Source: Dechloromonas denitrificans (GTDB lineage: Bacteria; Pseudomonadota; Gammaproteobacteria; Burkholderiales; Rhodocyclaceae). Taken from it: DNA of 64,000 nt. The position numbers and the translations under genes are program-made. How positions within the stretch are numbered: the first letter of the stretch is position 1; each line of letters opens with the position of its first letter. The notes under the pieces are model-generated. The model searched no databases. It saw only the letters and a list, made by a program, of their open reading frames with translations, and was not told the DNA's origin. The stretch spans positions 1,054,001 through 1,118,000 of the forward strand of contig NZ_CP075185.1 of assembly GCF_020510685.1 (NCBI RefSeq), given 5' to 3'. Shown one piece after another: positions 37,415 to 46,454 of the stretch.

Positions 37415-37474
37415 TTGCCGCTGATTTCGGCCATTCGGGCGGCAAATTCCGGGGGGCGGCAATATTTGCCGCCC
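37415..37474. repeat. Four copies of a GCGGCAA half-site, two forming a palindrome
   Basis: The heptamer GCGGCAA occurs at 37439-37445 and 37456-37462 and, inverted, at 37415-37421 and 37466-37472. The last pair forms a palindrome, GGGCGGCAA-TAT-TTGCCGCCC (37454-37474). All four lie in the 327-base gap between the EF-hand gene and the CpxR-like regulator gene, about 100-160 bases from the latter. The region looks like a multi-site operator, and the adjacent response regulator is the natural candidate to bind it. Confidence 0.55.
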
Positions 37475-37571
37475 GGCCAGCCGCGGCCGGGTAAAACTCT
37501 GTAAATACAAAGCCGGCCGGCCATTGCATTGGCTATGATGCAGCCGGTAAATGGCGACGATGGATGGAAGA

Positions 37572-38255
37572 ATGGCGGCAGTCTTGCTGGTGGATGACGA
37601 CGTGGAACTGGCCGAGATGCTCGGCGATTACCTGGCCCAGGATGGTTTTCAGGTAAGCACCGTGCACGACGGGGCGAGCGGCGTTGACGCCGCCCTGAGC
37701 GGCGATTTCGCCATCGCGGTACTCGATGTGATGATGCCGCAGCTGTCCGGCATCGAGGCGTTGCGCCGCATCCGGGCGGTCAGCGCGCTGCCGGTGCTGA
37801 TGCTGACGGCGAAAGGCGACGACCTCGATCGCATTATCGGCCTCGAACTGGGGGCCGACGACTATGTCCCCAAGCCTTGCCAGCCGCGCGAACTGGCCGC
37901 CCGTCTGCGGGCCATCCTGCGGCGCACGGCGACGGCCAGCGAGCCGGCCAACGCACCGATCGTCGTCGGCGATCTGACTGTCCGTCCGGAGTTGCGCCGC
38001 GCCGAATGGGCCGGTGGCGTGCTCGACCTGACCGGCACCGAGTTCAACCTGCTCGAAGCCCTGGCCCGCCATGCCGGGCGGCCGGTCAGCAAGAGCGAAC
38101 TGTCGGAGATCGCGCTCGGTCGGCCGCTCGCCCGCTTTGACCGGAGCATCGATGTGCATCTGTCGAGCATCCGCCACAAGCTCGGCACCCTGGCCGACGG
38201 CCGGTCCTGCATCCAGACCGTCTATCGCCAGGGCTATCAGTTGATCCGGGAATAG
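37572..38255 (+). CDS. OmpR/CpxR-family response regulator
   Basis: This protein of about 227 residues has a receiver domain (about 1-115) with the acidic triad VDDD, phospho-acceptor Asp near 52 (VLDVMMP) and Lys in YVPKPCQP, and a C-terminal winged helix (about 130-225; LTGTEFNLLEAL, RSIDVHLSSIRHKLG). It resembles CpxR, which responds to envelope stress. The ATG at 37572 is preceded by GGATGGAAG; an ATG at 37551 is also possible. The kinase gene follows with one base between stop and start, so the two are a cognate pair. Confidence 0.9.
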   Translation: MAAVLLVDDDVELAEMLGDYLAQDGFQVSTVHDGASGVDAALSGDFAIAVLDVMMPQLSGIEALRRIRAVSALPVLMLTAKGDDLDRIIGLELGADDYVPKPCQPRELAARLRAILRRTATASEPANAPIVVGDLTVRPELRRAEWAGGVLDLTGTEFNLLEALARHAGRPVSKSELSEIALGRPLARFDRSIDVHLSSIRHKLGTLADGRSCIQTVYRQGYQLIRE

Positions 38256-38256
38256 C

Positions 38257-39381
38257 ATGGGGCGGTTGTTCTGGAAGTTTTTCGTCTTCATCTGGCTGGC
38301 CCAGCTCGCCGGCATTCTCGGCACCGGGGCGCTGTTCTGGGTCGAGCGCCAGCAGTTTGCCAACCATCTGCCGGGCATCGGGGATAGGCACTATCCCGGG
38401 CCACCGCCGCCCGAATTCGCCGATCATCCGCCGCCCGAGTTTGCCCGCGGCCTGCCGCCACCCCGTGGCCGGCCGCCGGGCGGCCCGTTGCCGGTGTTGC
38501 CGATGATCGTCGGGCTGCTCGCCAGTCTGCTCTGTGCGGCCGGTCTGGCCTGGTATTTCGCCAAACCGATACGCCAGTTGCGCAATGCCTTCGATGCCGC
38601 GGCCAACGGCAATCTGGACGTCCGGGTGACGCCCGGCATGGGCGGCCGCCGCGACGAACTGGCCGATCTCGGCAAGGATTTCGACCGCATGACGGCGCAG
38701 TTGCAGAGCTTCATCGAAGGCCAGCAACGCCTGCTGCACGACGTCTCCCACGAAATGCGCTCGCCGCTCGCCCGCTTGCAGGCAGCAATCGGCCTGGCCC
38801 GCCAGCAGCCGGCACGCATCGACGATTTCCTGCAACGCATCGAACGCGAAGGCGACCGGATGGACCAGCTGATCGGCGAACTGCTCACGCTGTCGCGCGT
38901 CGAAGCGGGGGTGACCGGCGAACTGGAAGCGGTCGATATCGGCGAACTGCTCGCCAGCATCGCCGAGGATGCGCGCTTTGAAGGCAGTGCCCGACAGATC
39001 GCCATCGCCTTCACCCCCGGCCCGAGCGCCGAGGTGAGCGCCAACGCCGAGTTGCTGCACCGGGCCATCGAGAACGTCGTGCGCAACGCCATCGGCCATT
39101 CGCCCGACGGCGGCACGGTGCGCCTGCAGGTCAGCAGTCCGGATGATGGCGCGCTCCACATAACCATCGCCGATCAGGGACACGGGGTGCCGGAGAACGA
39201 ACTGGAGTCCATCTTCCAGCCTTTTTTCCGCGGCGAAGGAAGCACCTTCGGGAGCGGCTACGGTCTCGGCCTGGCCATCGCCCGGCGGGCGATCACGGCA
39301 TCCGGCGGCCGGATCTACGCCCGGAAAATGCCGGGCCAAGGCCTGGTCGTCGAGATCGAGTTGCCGCGATTATCGGCTTGA
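38257..39381 (+). CDS. CpxA-like sensor histidine kinase
   Basis: This protein of 374 residues has membrane helices at about 8-28 and 80-100. They flank a short periplasmic segment of about 50 residues that is very rich in proline and histidine (PGPPPPEFADHPPPEF). HAMP (about 100-155), HisKA (LLHDVSHEMRSPLARL) and HATPase (IADQGHGVPENE, GYGLGLAIARRA) domains follow. CpxA normally has a larger periplasmic sensor; here the loop is small, so it may read a membrane or metal signal rather than bind a ligand protein. It is the partner of the regulator immediately upstream. Confidence 0.9.
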   Translation: MGRLFWKFFVFIWLAQLAGILGTGALFWVERQQFANHLPGIGDRHYPGPPPPEFADHPPPEFARGLPPPRGRPPGGPLPVLPMIVGLLASLLCAAGLAWYFAKPIRQLRNAFDAAANGNLDVRVTPGMGGRRDELADLGKDFDRMTAQLQSFIEGQQRLLHDVSHEMRSPLARLQAAIGLARQQPARIDDFLQRIEREGDRMDQLIGELLTLSRVEAGVTGELEAVDIGELLASIAEDARFEGSARQIAIAFTPGPSAEVSANAELLHRAIENVVRNAIGHSPDGGTVRLQVSSPDDGALHITIADQGHGVPENELESIFQPFFRGEGSTFGSGYGLGLAIARRAITASGGRIYARKMPGQGLVVEIELPRLSA

Positions 39382-39590
39382 AAGGCTATTGAATCGATGC
39401 GGTAGGCTTGGCGGGGGTGTCGAGGATCGACGATGGTTTCCGGATCGCATGGCCTTGAGCGTTTAACTGCAGGGCCTCTGGCCAAGGAGCATCACCTTAT
39501 GGCCGGTTCGGTTTGCGCGGATGAGCGTGACACATTCAATGAAAGGTTGCTTCGTGCCCTTTCCGGTCACTCAGGTTTTGGAAACCGGAC

Positions 39591-39647
39591 GTTCAACGTC
39601 GGCGCTGTCCGGCAGGCAGCATTGGCCGCGACGAGCAACTGTTAGCC
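39591..39647 (-). repeat. attC-like imperfect inverted repeat
   Basis: Read on the minus strand, this 57-base element begins GGCTAAC, ends GTTGAAC and has partly complementary arms with an unpaired base after the first AAC. That is the general layout and minimum length of an integron attC site, and it lies directly after the stop of a gene on the same strand. GTTGAAC fits the R-prime consensus GTTRRRY, but GGCTAAC deviates from the partner consensus and the arms pair imperfectly. No integrase gene is in the window, so this is only a candidate. Confidence 0.3.
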
Positions 39648-39654
39648 GTCAGGC

Positions 39655-40245
39655 TCATAGGCCACTCTCAATTGTAGAGAGCCAGTCCGAAAACTTCTGA
39701 CGTGCTTCGACAACGGCATCTGAAGCTGAAAAGAATAAATCGGCGCCACCGTCGTAGGGCGCATATGCATTCCGCCTGTCGATATTCGCGAACAGATAGG
39801 GTCCCGCAGTTCCGTCGGCACACATCAAAATCAGTTCATCAAAGGCACCCGTGTACCAGCGCTGACGGGTTGCAAAGAGCTGCAATGGCCCGTCCTGTCC
39901 CCTCTCATACGATTGCACGTACTCAGGCGCGAAACGATCTAACGCCAAAAATTCAGCAGCGTATCTTGAACTTTCAACGTAGTAATCGGGCCAATGCCGA
40001 CTCTCGCCGTACTGGGTTATGAAGAGGATGCACTCAGAACCTTCACCCAATGCGTAGCAAGCGGCAGCATTTTGGCGATGTAAAACTTCGTCACGCTCAA
40101 CTTTTGTCTCTGGGTACCTCTTTGACTCGGGAAGGCTGTGTATCCGCATCCATCGATCTCGCAGAGTCGTTCGACACAGGTATCCGACAGGCGGTGCCGC
40201 GCCAAAGGAAGAGTGCCAAGTCTCTGCGATAGTTGGTGCTGACAT
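39655..40245 (-). CDS. Hypothetical protein in a compositionally foreign patch
   Basis: This soluble protein of 196 residues has no signal peptide. It contains a RWMRIHSLPESKRYP segment followed by an E/R-rich helix, and a pattern of Trp and Tyr residues (HWPDYYVESSRY, RQRWYTGAFDEL). I have seen similar short proteins on gene cassettes but cannot name a family with confidence. Base composition here is visibly less GC-rich than in the neighbours, as it is in the flanks (39400-39650 and 40250-40440), where I find no genes I trust. The ATG at 40245 has no obvious ribosome site. It probably arrived by transfer. Confidence 0.6.
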   Translation of the reverse strand: MSAPTIAETWHSSFGAAPPVGYLCRTTLRDRWMRIHSLPESKRYPETKVERDEVLHRQNAAACYALGEGSECILFITQYGESRHWPDYYVESSRYAAEFLALDRFAPEYVQSYERGQDGPLQLFATRQRWYTGAFDELILMCADGTAGPYLFANIDRRNAYAPYDGGADLFFSASDAVVEARQKFSDWLSTIESGL

Positions 40246-40507
40246 TAGGCGGTTAACGACGCCGTAGAAAAAGTATCTTCATCTGCGCATCGTCCCGTGA
40301 ACCAAATGGAATATCAAGTAAACCAATCGATGTCTAGGAAGAGTGCGAATGTCGGGTATTGGGCACTTTCTTGAGCGGCAGGTTTTGGCCGTAGGCTGCC
40401 TCTCGACCAATTCACACCGAGTTCAATAGCGCAGTCCAGCCGATGATCCTTGCCAGCCTGTTTCGCCAGAAAGCCGACCGGCCAGAGCCGGGTTTCACAT
40501 TTTCCGC

Positions 40508-40969
40508 TCAGCCGGTGAAACTGTCCGGCATCTGCAGGGCGATGACTTCGCCGCGGGCGGTGGCGATGCCGTCGGCGTAGACAGTGGCTTCGACGACGAC
40601 CTTGCGGCCCTTGATCTCCTTTACCTTGCCGCGGATTTCCAGTTGTGGGCCGAGCGGTGTCGGTTTCAGGTAGCTGACCTGCAGCGAGCCGGTGACGAAA
40701 CGAAAGGCCGGCAGGCTGTCCATCGGGCGGTTTTCGGCGCGGTACATCGCGGCGGCGGCCGTGCCGGTGCCGTGGCAGTCGATCAGCGAGGCGAGCAGGC
40801 CGCCATAGACGAAGCCGGGAATCGCCGTGTGTTCGGGTTTTGGTTGAAAGCGGGTGACGGTTTCGTCACCTTCCCAGAAAGTCTTGATCTGATGTCCGTC
40901 GGCATTGAGCCGGCCGCAGCCGTAGCAATGGGCGACGTTCTCCGGGTAGTAATCCTGAAAGGCCTGCAT
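40508..40969 (-). CDS. PaaI/hotdog-fold thioesterase
   Basis: This protein of 153 residues has the hotdog fold. It starts with a cysteine-containing segment (AHCYGCGRLNADGHQIK), carries the GGLLASLIDCHGTGTA active-site helix with the catalytic acidic residue, and ends in LQVSYLKPTPLGPQLEIRG. Such enzymes hydrolyse acyl-CoA thioesters; the substrate is unknown. The ATG at 40969 is preceded by GGAAAC. Upstream in-frame sequence is rich in Arg, Pro and Trp and is not coding. The gene is divergent from a solute-binding protein gene. Confidence 0.87.
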   Translation of the reverse strand: MQAFQDYYPENVAHCYGCGRLNADGHQIKTFWEGDETVTRFQPKPEHTAIPGFVYGGLLASLIDCHGTGTAAAAMYRAENRPMDSLPAFRFVTGSLQVSYLKPTPLGPQLEIRGKVKEIKGRKVVVEATVYADGIATARGEVIALQMPDSFTG

Positions 40970-41141
40970 GGTGTTTCCTTCGCGTCGGTGGGCAACGACC
41001 ATCTTAGTTGCCCGGTGCCGGGCTGGCCATTGTTCGGGTGGACAGCGGCCATGCAAAACCGGCCAGGCAGTACAATTCGGCCGGATTTTCAACATTCCCG
41101 GAGGCGCTGCGACGCTCCAACGGGGCTTAAGGGGAAACGAT

Positions 41142-42023
41142 ATGTGTGGTCTGCCGCGCCTGATTTTTGCCAGCTTGCTTGCCATCAGCCTGAACGTGGC
41201 GGCGGAGGAAAGCCCGACGTTCGAGCGGATCGCCCAGCGGGCCAGCATTCATCTTGGCTACCGCGAAGCGGCGGAGCCCTTCACCTACCTGCCGGCGGGG
41301 CAGGGCAGTCCGGTTGGCTACACCTGGGAAATCTGTTCGCATGTCGTCTCGGCCATCGAGATCCGTTTGGGCAAGAAGCTCAAGGTCGTGCCGATTGCCG
41401 TCACCGAAAACGCCCGCATCATGCTGCTCAAGACCGGCGTCGTCGATCTTGATTGCGGCGGGGCGGTCAATTCGGTGGCGCGGCAAAAGCAGGTCGCTTT
41501 CTCCTTGACGCTGTACGTGAACGAAGCGCGGGTGATGGTGAAAAACAGTGCCGCGATTGCCAGTTTTGACCAGCTGGCCGGCAAGCGTGTGGTCGTTCTG
41601 GCCGGCGGCATTGCCGAACGGCAGGTGAAACAGGCCGCGCTGAGCGGCAATATCACGCTCCAGTACCAGTTGGCCAACAGCCCGGCCGAAGCCATGGCGG
41701 CCTTCGTCAAGGGCGAGGTCGATGCCTATATCGGCGAAGGCGCGACGCTGGCCGTGCAACGCGCCGGCAGTGCCGACTATCGCTTGCTCGACGGTGCTCT
41801 GGCGGCCGAACCGTGGGCCGTCATGCTGCCCTACGGCGATCCAGCGGCCAAGCAAGTGGTCGATGAAACCTTGCGCGGCCTGATGCAAAGCGGCGAACTG
41901 GCGCGGATCTACGACCAATGGTTCGGCGGCCCGATCCCGCCGAACAACGCCCGCCTCGATTTGCCGATGTCCAGCTTGCTCAAGACGGCGATCGAGTATC
42001 CCAACGACAAGCCGGTCAATTGA
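41142..42023 (+). CDS. Family 3 extracellular solute-binding protein
   Basis: This periplasmic protein of 293 residues has a signal peptide (about 1-21, cleavage near NVAA-EE) and a two-lobe binding domain of the polar-amino-acid type. Visible landmarks are IHLGYREAAEPFTYL at the mature start, TENARIMLLKTGVVDLDCGG, and the late GLMQSGELARIYDQWF helix. AAGGGGAAA precedes the ATG. No ABC permease or ATPase lies next to it, so it may serve a transporter or a sensor encoded elsewhere. Confidence 0.87.
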   Translation: MCGLPRLIFASLLAISLNVAAEESPTFERIAQRASIHLGYREAAEPFTYLPAGQGSPVGYTWEICSHVVSAIEIRLGKKLKVVPIAVTENARIMLLKTGVVDLDCGGAVNSVARQKQVAFSLTLYVNEARVMVKNSAAIASFDQLAGKRVVVLAGGIAERQVKQAALSGNITLQYQLANSPAEAMAAFVKGEVDAYIGEGATLAVQRAGSADYRLLDGALAAEPWAVMLPYGDPAAKQVVDETLRGLMQSGELARIYDQWFGGPIPPNNARLDLPMSSLLKTAIEYPNDKPVN

Positions 42024-42059
42024 CCGACCCTTCGGCGCGGCCGTTGGCGGCCGGCTGAA

Positions 42060-44267
42060 TCAATACTCCTGCAGCATGGCGATTTCGGTATCGGCATGCC
42101 GCAGGCGCATGGCCAGCGAGCGGGAGATCGCCGCCAGCAGCGTAAAGGCCAGTTTCTTGTGCTCGTCGGCCAGCTTGTTGAAGTGTTCCAGCGAGAGCAC
42201 GAAAAACTCCGTTTCGCTTGCCGCAATCGCGTCGTTGCCGCGCGGTCGGCCGTCCAGGAAGGCCTGCCCGCCGAAGAAATCGCCGCGCCCGAAGGTGGCG
42301 ATGTGGCGGGTTCGCCCGGCACCGAGCGGGGCGAAAATCTTGACCGAGCCGCGGCGGATCAGGTAGATCGCATCGCCCGGCGAGCCGAGTGAATAGATCG
42401 CTTCGCCCGCCGCATAGACGCGATTTTCCAGGCTGGCTTCAAGGTCGGCCAGGGTTTCGTCCTTGCGATCCTTGAATAGCTCCATTTCGTCGAGGCGCAG
42501 CGCCACTTCCGGCGCCGTCTGGGCGCGTTCCTCTTCGCCGAGCAGGCGGTCCTCGACCCATTCGATGGCGCTGTCCAGTTCGGGGAACAGGCGCACCGTG
42601 TCGCTGTTCTCGGTGACCCCGGTCTGTTCGAGAAACTCGCGCAGATTGCGGCCATTTGGCAGCTTTTCATGGACATTGGAGAGGATCAGCAGAGCGTGGC
42701 GCTCGGCCAGCGCATCGCGGACTTGACGCAGCAGATGGGCGGCCGTGACGTCCACCGACTGGACCCGCTTCATGTCGAGAATGATGAAATTGCGCGTCTT
42801 GATCTCCGGATCGAGTAGCGCATTGAGCTGTTGCGTCGTGCCGAAGAAAAGGCTGCCCTGCAGCGTGAAGATCACCGCCTGGTCGCCCTTGTGCTCAAGA
42901 ACGCGGGTTTCCGCTTCGGGCCGATGCCAGGTCGACGACATCTGATTGACGTAGAACTTGTGGCGCACCACCGAGCCGCCGATCTGCTCGCGCAGGAAGA
43001 GCACGATCGCCATCGCGACGCCGACCGCGGAAGCGGCAATCAGCCCGATGCTCAAGGCGACGATGATGACGACGAGGACCACCGCGAAATCGAAGACGGT
43101 GGCCGGCGACTGGATGAAGCGCAAGGGTTCGCGGTCGATCATGCGCAGGCCGACGGCGATCAGGATGCCGGCCAGCACGGCGACCGGAATCCAGGCGATG
43201 AAATTGCTCAGGAGCAGCGCGAAGACCAGCGCGGAAATGCCCTCGACGACGCCCGAGGCGCGGGTCGTTGCGCCGCTCGACAGATTGACCAGGGTGGCGC
43301 CCATCGTCCCGGCGCCGGGAATGCCGCCGATCGACGAGGAGGCGATGTTGGCGACGCCCTGGGCGATCAGTTCGCGATTCGGCTCGTGCTGGCTGCGCGT
43401 CATCTGATCGAGAACGACGCAGGTTTTCAGGGTGTCGATCGAGAGCAGCACGGCCAGCGTCAGGGCGCTGCCGAGCAGGGCCGCGACCTGGGCCAGATGG
43501 ATGCCGCCCAGTTCATGCCAGCGCCCGGCAATCGAGGCGAAATAGCCTTCGCTGCTGGCGCCGAGCGGGCCGACCAGCAACGGGTTGCCGGCCACCTCGA
43601 GCAGGCTGGCATCCTGGGTGGCCAGGCCGAAGTAAGTGGCGAGGCCGGCGACGATGCCGAGGATGGTGCCGGGAAAGCGGTGGGTGATGCTCGGTCCGAT
43701 CAGCATCGCGGCAATCGTTGCCGCACCGACGGCGAGTGCCCGCCAGTCCCACAGCCAGGGCGAAGTGACGCTCTGATACCAGGAGATTTCGCCAGAGGTG
43801 CCGAACAGCTTGCTGATCTGGCTGCCGATGATGATCAGCCCGACGCCGGTCAGATAGCCGCTGACCACCGGGTAGGGAATGTATTTGATCAGGCGGCCGA
43901 TGCCGACCATGCCGAACAGCACCTGAAACAGGCCGGCGAGAATGCCGAGCAAGAGCAGCATCAGCACGATGTTGCCGGCCGACTCGCCGTCCTGGACCAG
44001 ACCGATGGCGAAGGCCGAGAGAACGGCGGCGGCCGGCGCGCAGGGGGCGCTGATCAGTCGGTCGGTACCGCCGAGGATGGCGGCGATCAGCCCGATCACC
44101 GTCGCCCCGATGATCCCGGCCAGCGCGCCAAGCGCCGCATGGGCCGGGCTGATGGCCGAATAGATGGTGACCCCGAAGGCGATGGCGGCCGGCAGGGCGA
44201 CCAGCATGGCCGCCAGGCCGCCCCAGAAATCTCCGGTCAGGTCCGTCTTCTTGAAGAACTGTTGCAT
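42060..44267 (-). CDS. SulP-family anion transporter with STAS and cyclic-nucleotide-binding domains
   Basis: The protein of 735 residues has a SulP membrane region (about 1-430) of some 10-12 helices. A STAS domain follows (about 450-560; TRNFIILDMKRVQSVDVTAA), then a C-terminal cyclic-nucleotide-binding-type domain (about 600-730; GEAIYSLGSPGDAIYLI, FGRGDFFGGQAFLDGRPRG). SulP proteins move sulfate, bicarbonate or other anions. The added nucleotide-binding module could gate transport in response to cAMP or c-di-GMP, though its ligand residues are not tested. It is divergent from a DUF3124 gene and converges on the binding-protein gene. Confidence 0.9.
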   Translation of the reverse strand: MQQFFKKTDLTGDFWGGLAAMLVALPAAIAFGVTIYSAISPAHAALGALAGIIGATVIGLIAAILGGTDRLISAPCAPAAAVLSAFAIGLVQDGESAGNIVLMLLLLGILAGLFQVLFGMVGIGRLIKYIPYPVVSGYLTGVGLIIIGSQISKLFGTSGEISWYQSVTSPWLWDWRALAVGAATIAAMLIGPSITHRFPGTILGIVAGLATYFGLATQDASLLEVAGNPLLVGPLGASSEGYFASIAGRWHELGGIHLAQVAALLGSALTLAVLLSIDTLKTCVVLDQMTRSQHEPNRELIAQGVANIASSSIGGIPGAGTMGATLVNLSSGATTRASGVVEGISALVFALLLSNFIAWIPVAVLAGILIAVGLRMIDREPLRFIQSPATVFDFAVVLVVIIVALSIGLIAASAVGVAMAIVLFLREQIGGSVVRHKFYVNQMSSTWHRPEAETRVLEHKGDQAVIFTLQGSLFFGTTQQLNALLDPEIKTRNFIILDMKRVQSVDVTAAHLLRQVRDALAERHALLILSNVHEKLPNGRNLREFLEQTGVTENSDTVRLFPELDSAIEWVEDRLLGEEERAQTAPEVALRLDEMELFKDRKDETLADLEASLENRVYAAGEAIYSLGSPGDAIYLIRRGSVKIFAPLGAGRTRHIATFGRGDFFGGQAFLDGRPRGNDAIAASETEFFVLSLEHFNKLADEHKKLAFTLLAAISRSLAMRLRHADTEIAMLQEY

Positions 44268-44415
44268 TCCCCCTCCGTGCTGGTCGCTCTTTTGTGCTGA
44301 TGGTAATCCTTCTCCGGCCCTTGTGCCGCAGCTTGGGCGACGGTTGTGGCAGAATCGGCGGCAGGTCGGCGAACAATCGGGCGATGGTCGGTCCGCGAAA
44401 AAAGGGTGGGGAGAG

Positions 44416-44910
44416 ATGAAAAAACATCAAAAATCATGGCGGGCGCTGCTCTGCGCCCTGTTTTTTTGCGGCGCTTCGAGCGTCGTCGTCGGGCAGGAAT
44501 TGCGGCCGCTGGTCAAGGCGCAAACGCTCTATCTACCGATCTATTCGCACATGCTCTATGGCAACCTGGGAAAGAGCGGCAAGCCCTCGTTCGTCCTGTT
44601 GTCGACGCTGGTTAGCATCCGCAATACCGATACCCGCCGGCCGTTGCGCGTCGTATCGGCCCGTTACTTCGATACCCACGGCACCTTGCTCGGCGAGCGC
44701 GTGCCGACGCCGGTCGTCCTGCCGCCCCTCGGGACGCTTGAGCTGTTTGTCGAGCTGAACGACGCCTCCGGCGGTTCCGGGGCCAATTTCATCGTCAAGT
44801 GGGATGCCGAACAGGCGATCAATCCGCCGCTGGTCGAGTCGCTGCACGTCAATATGGATGGCGGCAAGGCGGTGATCTTCATGACCCAGTCCGTGCCCAT
44901 TTCCGATTAG
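44416..44910 (+). CDS. DUF3124 periplasmic protein
   Basis: This protein of 164 residues has a signal peptide (about 1-26; [17 protein letters not shown]) and a DUF3124 domain beginning [13 protein letters not shown], with [19 protein letters not shown] and [15 protein letters not shown]. The GGGGAGAG ribosome site before the ATG at 44416 is strong. The domain is a small beta-sandwich of unknown role. It is immediately upstream of a potassium channel gene, 11 bases away, and may share its transcript. Confidence 0.85.
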   Translation: MKKHQKSWRALLCALFFCGASSVVVGQELRPLVKAQTLYLPIYSHMLYGNLGKSGKPSFVLLSTLVSIRNTDTRRPLRVVSARYFDTHGTLLGERVPTPVVLPPLGTLELFVELNDASGGSGANFIVKWDAEQAINPPLVESLHVNMDGGKAVIFMTQSVPISD

Positions 44911-44921
44911 GCGGCCGGCCG

Positions 44922-45962
44922 GTGTCCGTGATCAATCCCTCGCAGACCGGGTACATCTTCCGGCTGGTCTATATCGCCCTCGGCATGCTCTTCGCCGTGC
45001 ATCTGTTCGGTGCAATCGGCTACATGTACCTGACCGACGGCAAGTATTCCTGGTTCGACTGTTTCTACATGACCTTCATTACCGTGGCCACCATCGGTTT
45101 CGCGGAAATCATCGACATGTCGAGCAACCAGCCGGCCCGGATTCTCACCGTCGTCATCGGCATACTCGGCGCCGGCAACCTGTCGCTGCTCTTCTCGGTG
45201 GTGACCGTCGCGCTGCTCGAAACCGATCTGAATGGAACCCTGCGGAGAAAACGTATGGAAAAACAAATCAAGAAACTCAAACACCATTACCTGCTTTGCG
45301 GTTTCGGTCGGGTCGGCCGCAACATCGCCCACGAGCTGGAGGCCACCGGCCGGCATTACGTGGCGATCGACGAAGACCTCTCCCGCCTCGAGGAATATAA
45401 GGAAAAGAATCCCGGCTTGCTCTACCTGCATGGCGATGCCAGCGACGACGACGTGCTGGTGGCGGCCGATCTCGAGGACGCCAAGGGGATTTTCGCGGTG
45501 ACCGGCGACGACTCGCGTAATCTGATGATCGTCATCACCGCCAAGCAGTTGAAACCCGACGTGCGGGTCGTCGCCCGCTGCCAGGAAGTGCGCAATGTCG
45601 AAAAGATGCGCAAGGCCGGGGCGGATGCCATCGTTTCCCCCGACTTTACCGGCGGCATGCGGATCGCCTCGGCAATGATTCGTCCGCACGTGGTCTCTTT
45701 CCTCGACGAAATGCTCAAGTCGGAAAAGAACCTGCGCGTCGAAGAGGTGATGGTGCCGGCCGGCTTCATTCCCAAGCCGCTCGGCGCCTTGAAGCTGCGC
45801 AGTGCCAATTACGTGTTGCTGGCGGTGCGCGAGCGGAACGGCAACTGGCAATTCAATCCGGACAAGGACTTTCTGCTCAAGCCCGGCTTTGTCCTGATCG
45901 CCATGGCCAATTCGGTCGGCCGCATGGAGATCGAGGCGCTGCTCATCGAGATGGCGTCCTGA
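44922..45962 (+). CDS. RCK-type potassium channel
   Basis: This protein of about 346 residues has two membrane helices (about 10-34 and 72-100) flanking a pore loop, followed by a TrkA-N/RCK nucleotide-binding domain (about 118-240; [40 protein letters not shown]) and a TrkA-C domain. The filter reads TVATIGFAE where classic channels have TVGYGD. Related channels admit K+ under control of nucleotides or Ca2+ bound to the RCK ring. The start is a GTG at 44922 with no strong ribosome site; a second GTG at 44928 is equally possible. It follows the DUF3124 gene with an 11-base gap. Confidence 0.9.
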   Translation: MSVINPSQTGYIFRLVYIALGMLFAVHLFGAIGYMYLTDGKYSWFDCFYMTFITVATIGFAEIIDMSSNQPARILTVVIGILGAGNLSLLFSVVTVALLETDLNGTLRRKRMEKQIKKLKHHYLLCGFGRVGRNIAHELEATGRHYVAIDEDLSRLEEYKEKNPGLLYLHGDASDDDVLVAADLEDAKGIFAVTGDDSRNLMIVITAKQLKPDVRVVARCQEVRNVEKMRKAGADAIVSPDFTGGMRIASAMIRPHVVSFLDEMLKSEKNLRVEEVMVPAGFIPKPLGALKLRSANYVLLAVRERNGNWQFNPDKDFLLKPGFVLIAMANSVGRMEIEALLIEMAS

Positions 45963-46043
45963 GCTTATATTCGCCCGCGGTCTCGGGTTAGACTGCGTCT
46001 GCTGGCCGGTGGTGTTGCCGGTCATGACTATCCGGAGAAAACA

Positions 46044-46346
46044 ATGAAAAAAATTGTCGCAATAATCGGGGTTTCATTTCTGCTGGCGGGTGGCGCCATG
46101 GCTTCGGAAGATCTGGCAAAAGCCAAGAACTGCCTGACCTGCCATTCGGCTGACAAAAAGATTGTCGGTCCGTCGTACAAGGACATCGTCGCCAAACGGG
46201 GCGGCGAGAAGGGGGTCGAAGCAGCCCTGGCCGCAAAGATCAAGGGCGGCAGCAAGGGCGAGTGGGGCCAGGTGCCGATGCCGCCGAACAATGTCACCGA
46301 TGCCGAAGCGGCGACGCTGGCCAAGTGGATTCTGACGCTCAAGTAA
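46044..46346 (+). CDS. Cytochrome c-551-type monohaem cytochrome
   Basis: This small periplasmic cytochrome of 100 residues has a signal peptide (about 1-20, cleavage after AMA), the haem motif CLTCH, and a Met ligand in the WGQVPMPPNNV segment. The rest has the compact c8/c-551 pattern (VGPSYKDIVAKRGG, EAATLAKWILTLK). Such proteins carry electrons to terminal oxidases or nitrite reductase. TCCGGAGA precedes the ATG. A terminator follows, so it is a short separate unit. Confidence 0.93.
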   Translation: MKKIVAIIGVSFLLAGGAMASEDLAKAKNCLTCHSADKKIVGPSYKDIVAKRGGEKGVEAALAAKIKGGSKGEWGQVPMPPNNVTDAEAATLAKWILTLK

Positions 46347-46397
46347 AGCGCCGTTTCGAGTCGTTTTCCCCGACCCGCTCCGGCGGGGACGGGACTC

Positions 46398-46427
46398 CGA
46401 GAGTCGCTGTGGCGGCTCTCGTCTTTT
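46398..46427 (+). terminator. Intrinsic terminator after the cytochrome c gene
   Basis: A ten-base stem (CGAGAGTCGC / GCGGCTCTCG, one G-T pair) closes a short TGTG loop and is followed by TCTTTTCT. It lies about 50 bases after the cytochrome stop and about 30 bases before the start of the MFS gene, which therefore needs its own promoter or read-through. Confidence 0.85.
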
Positions 46428-46454
46428 CTACAGGATTTTTGCCGATGAGCCAGC

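Noticed and set aside
39433..39645. 70-codon open frame on the plus strand
   Set aside because: Lies in the foreign patch, overlaps the attC-like repeat, has no ribosome site and shows no recognisable pattern.
42831..44300. 489-codon open frame on the plus strand opposite the SulP gene
   Set aside because: Extreme Asp, Gly, Gln and Arg content with no hydrophobic core; a shadow of the SulP coding strand.
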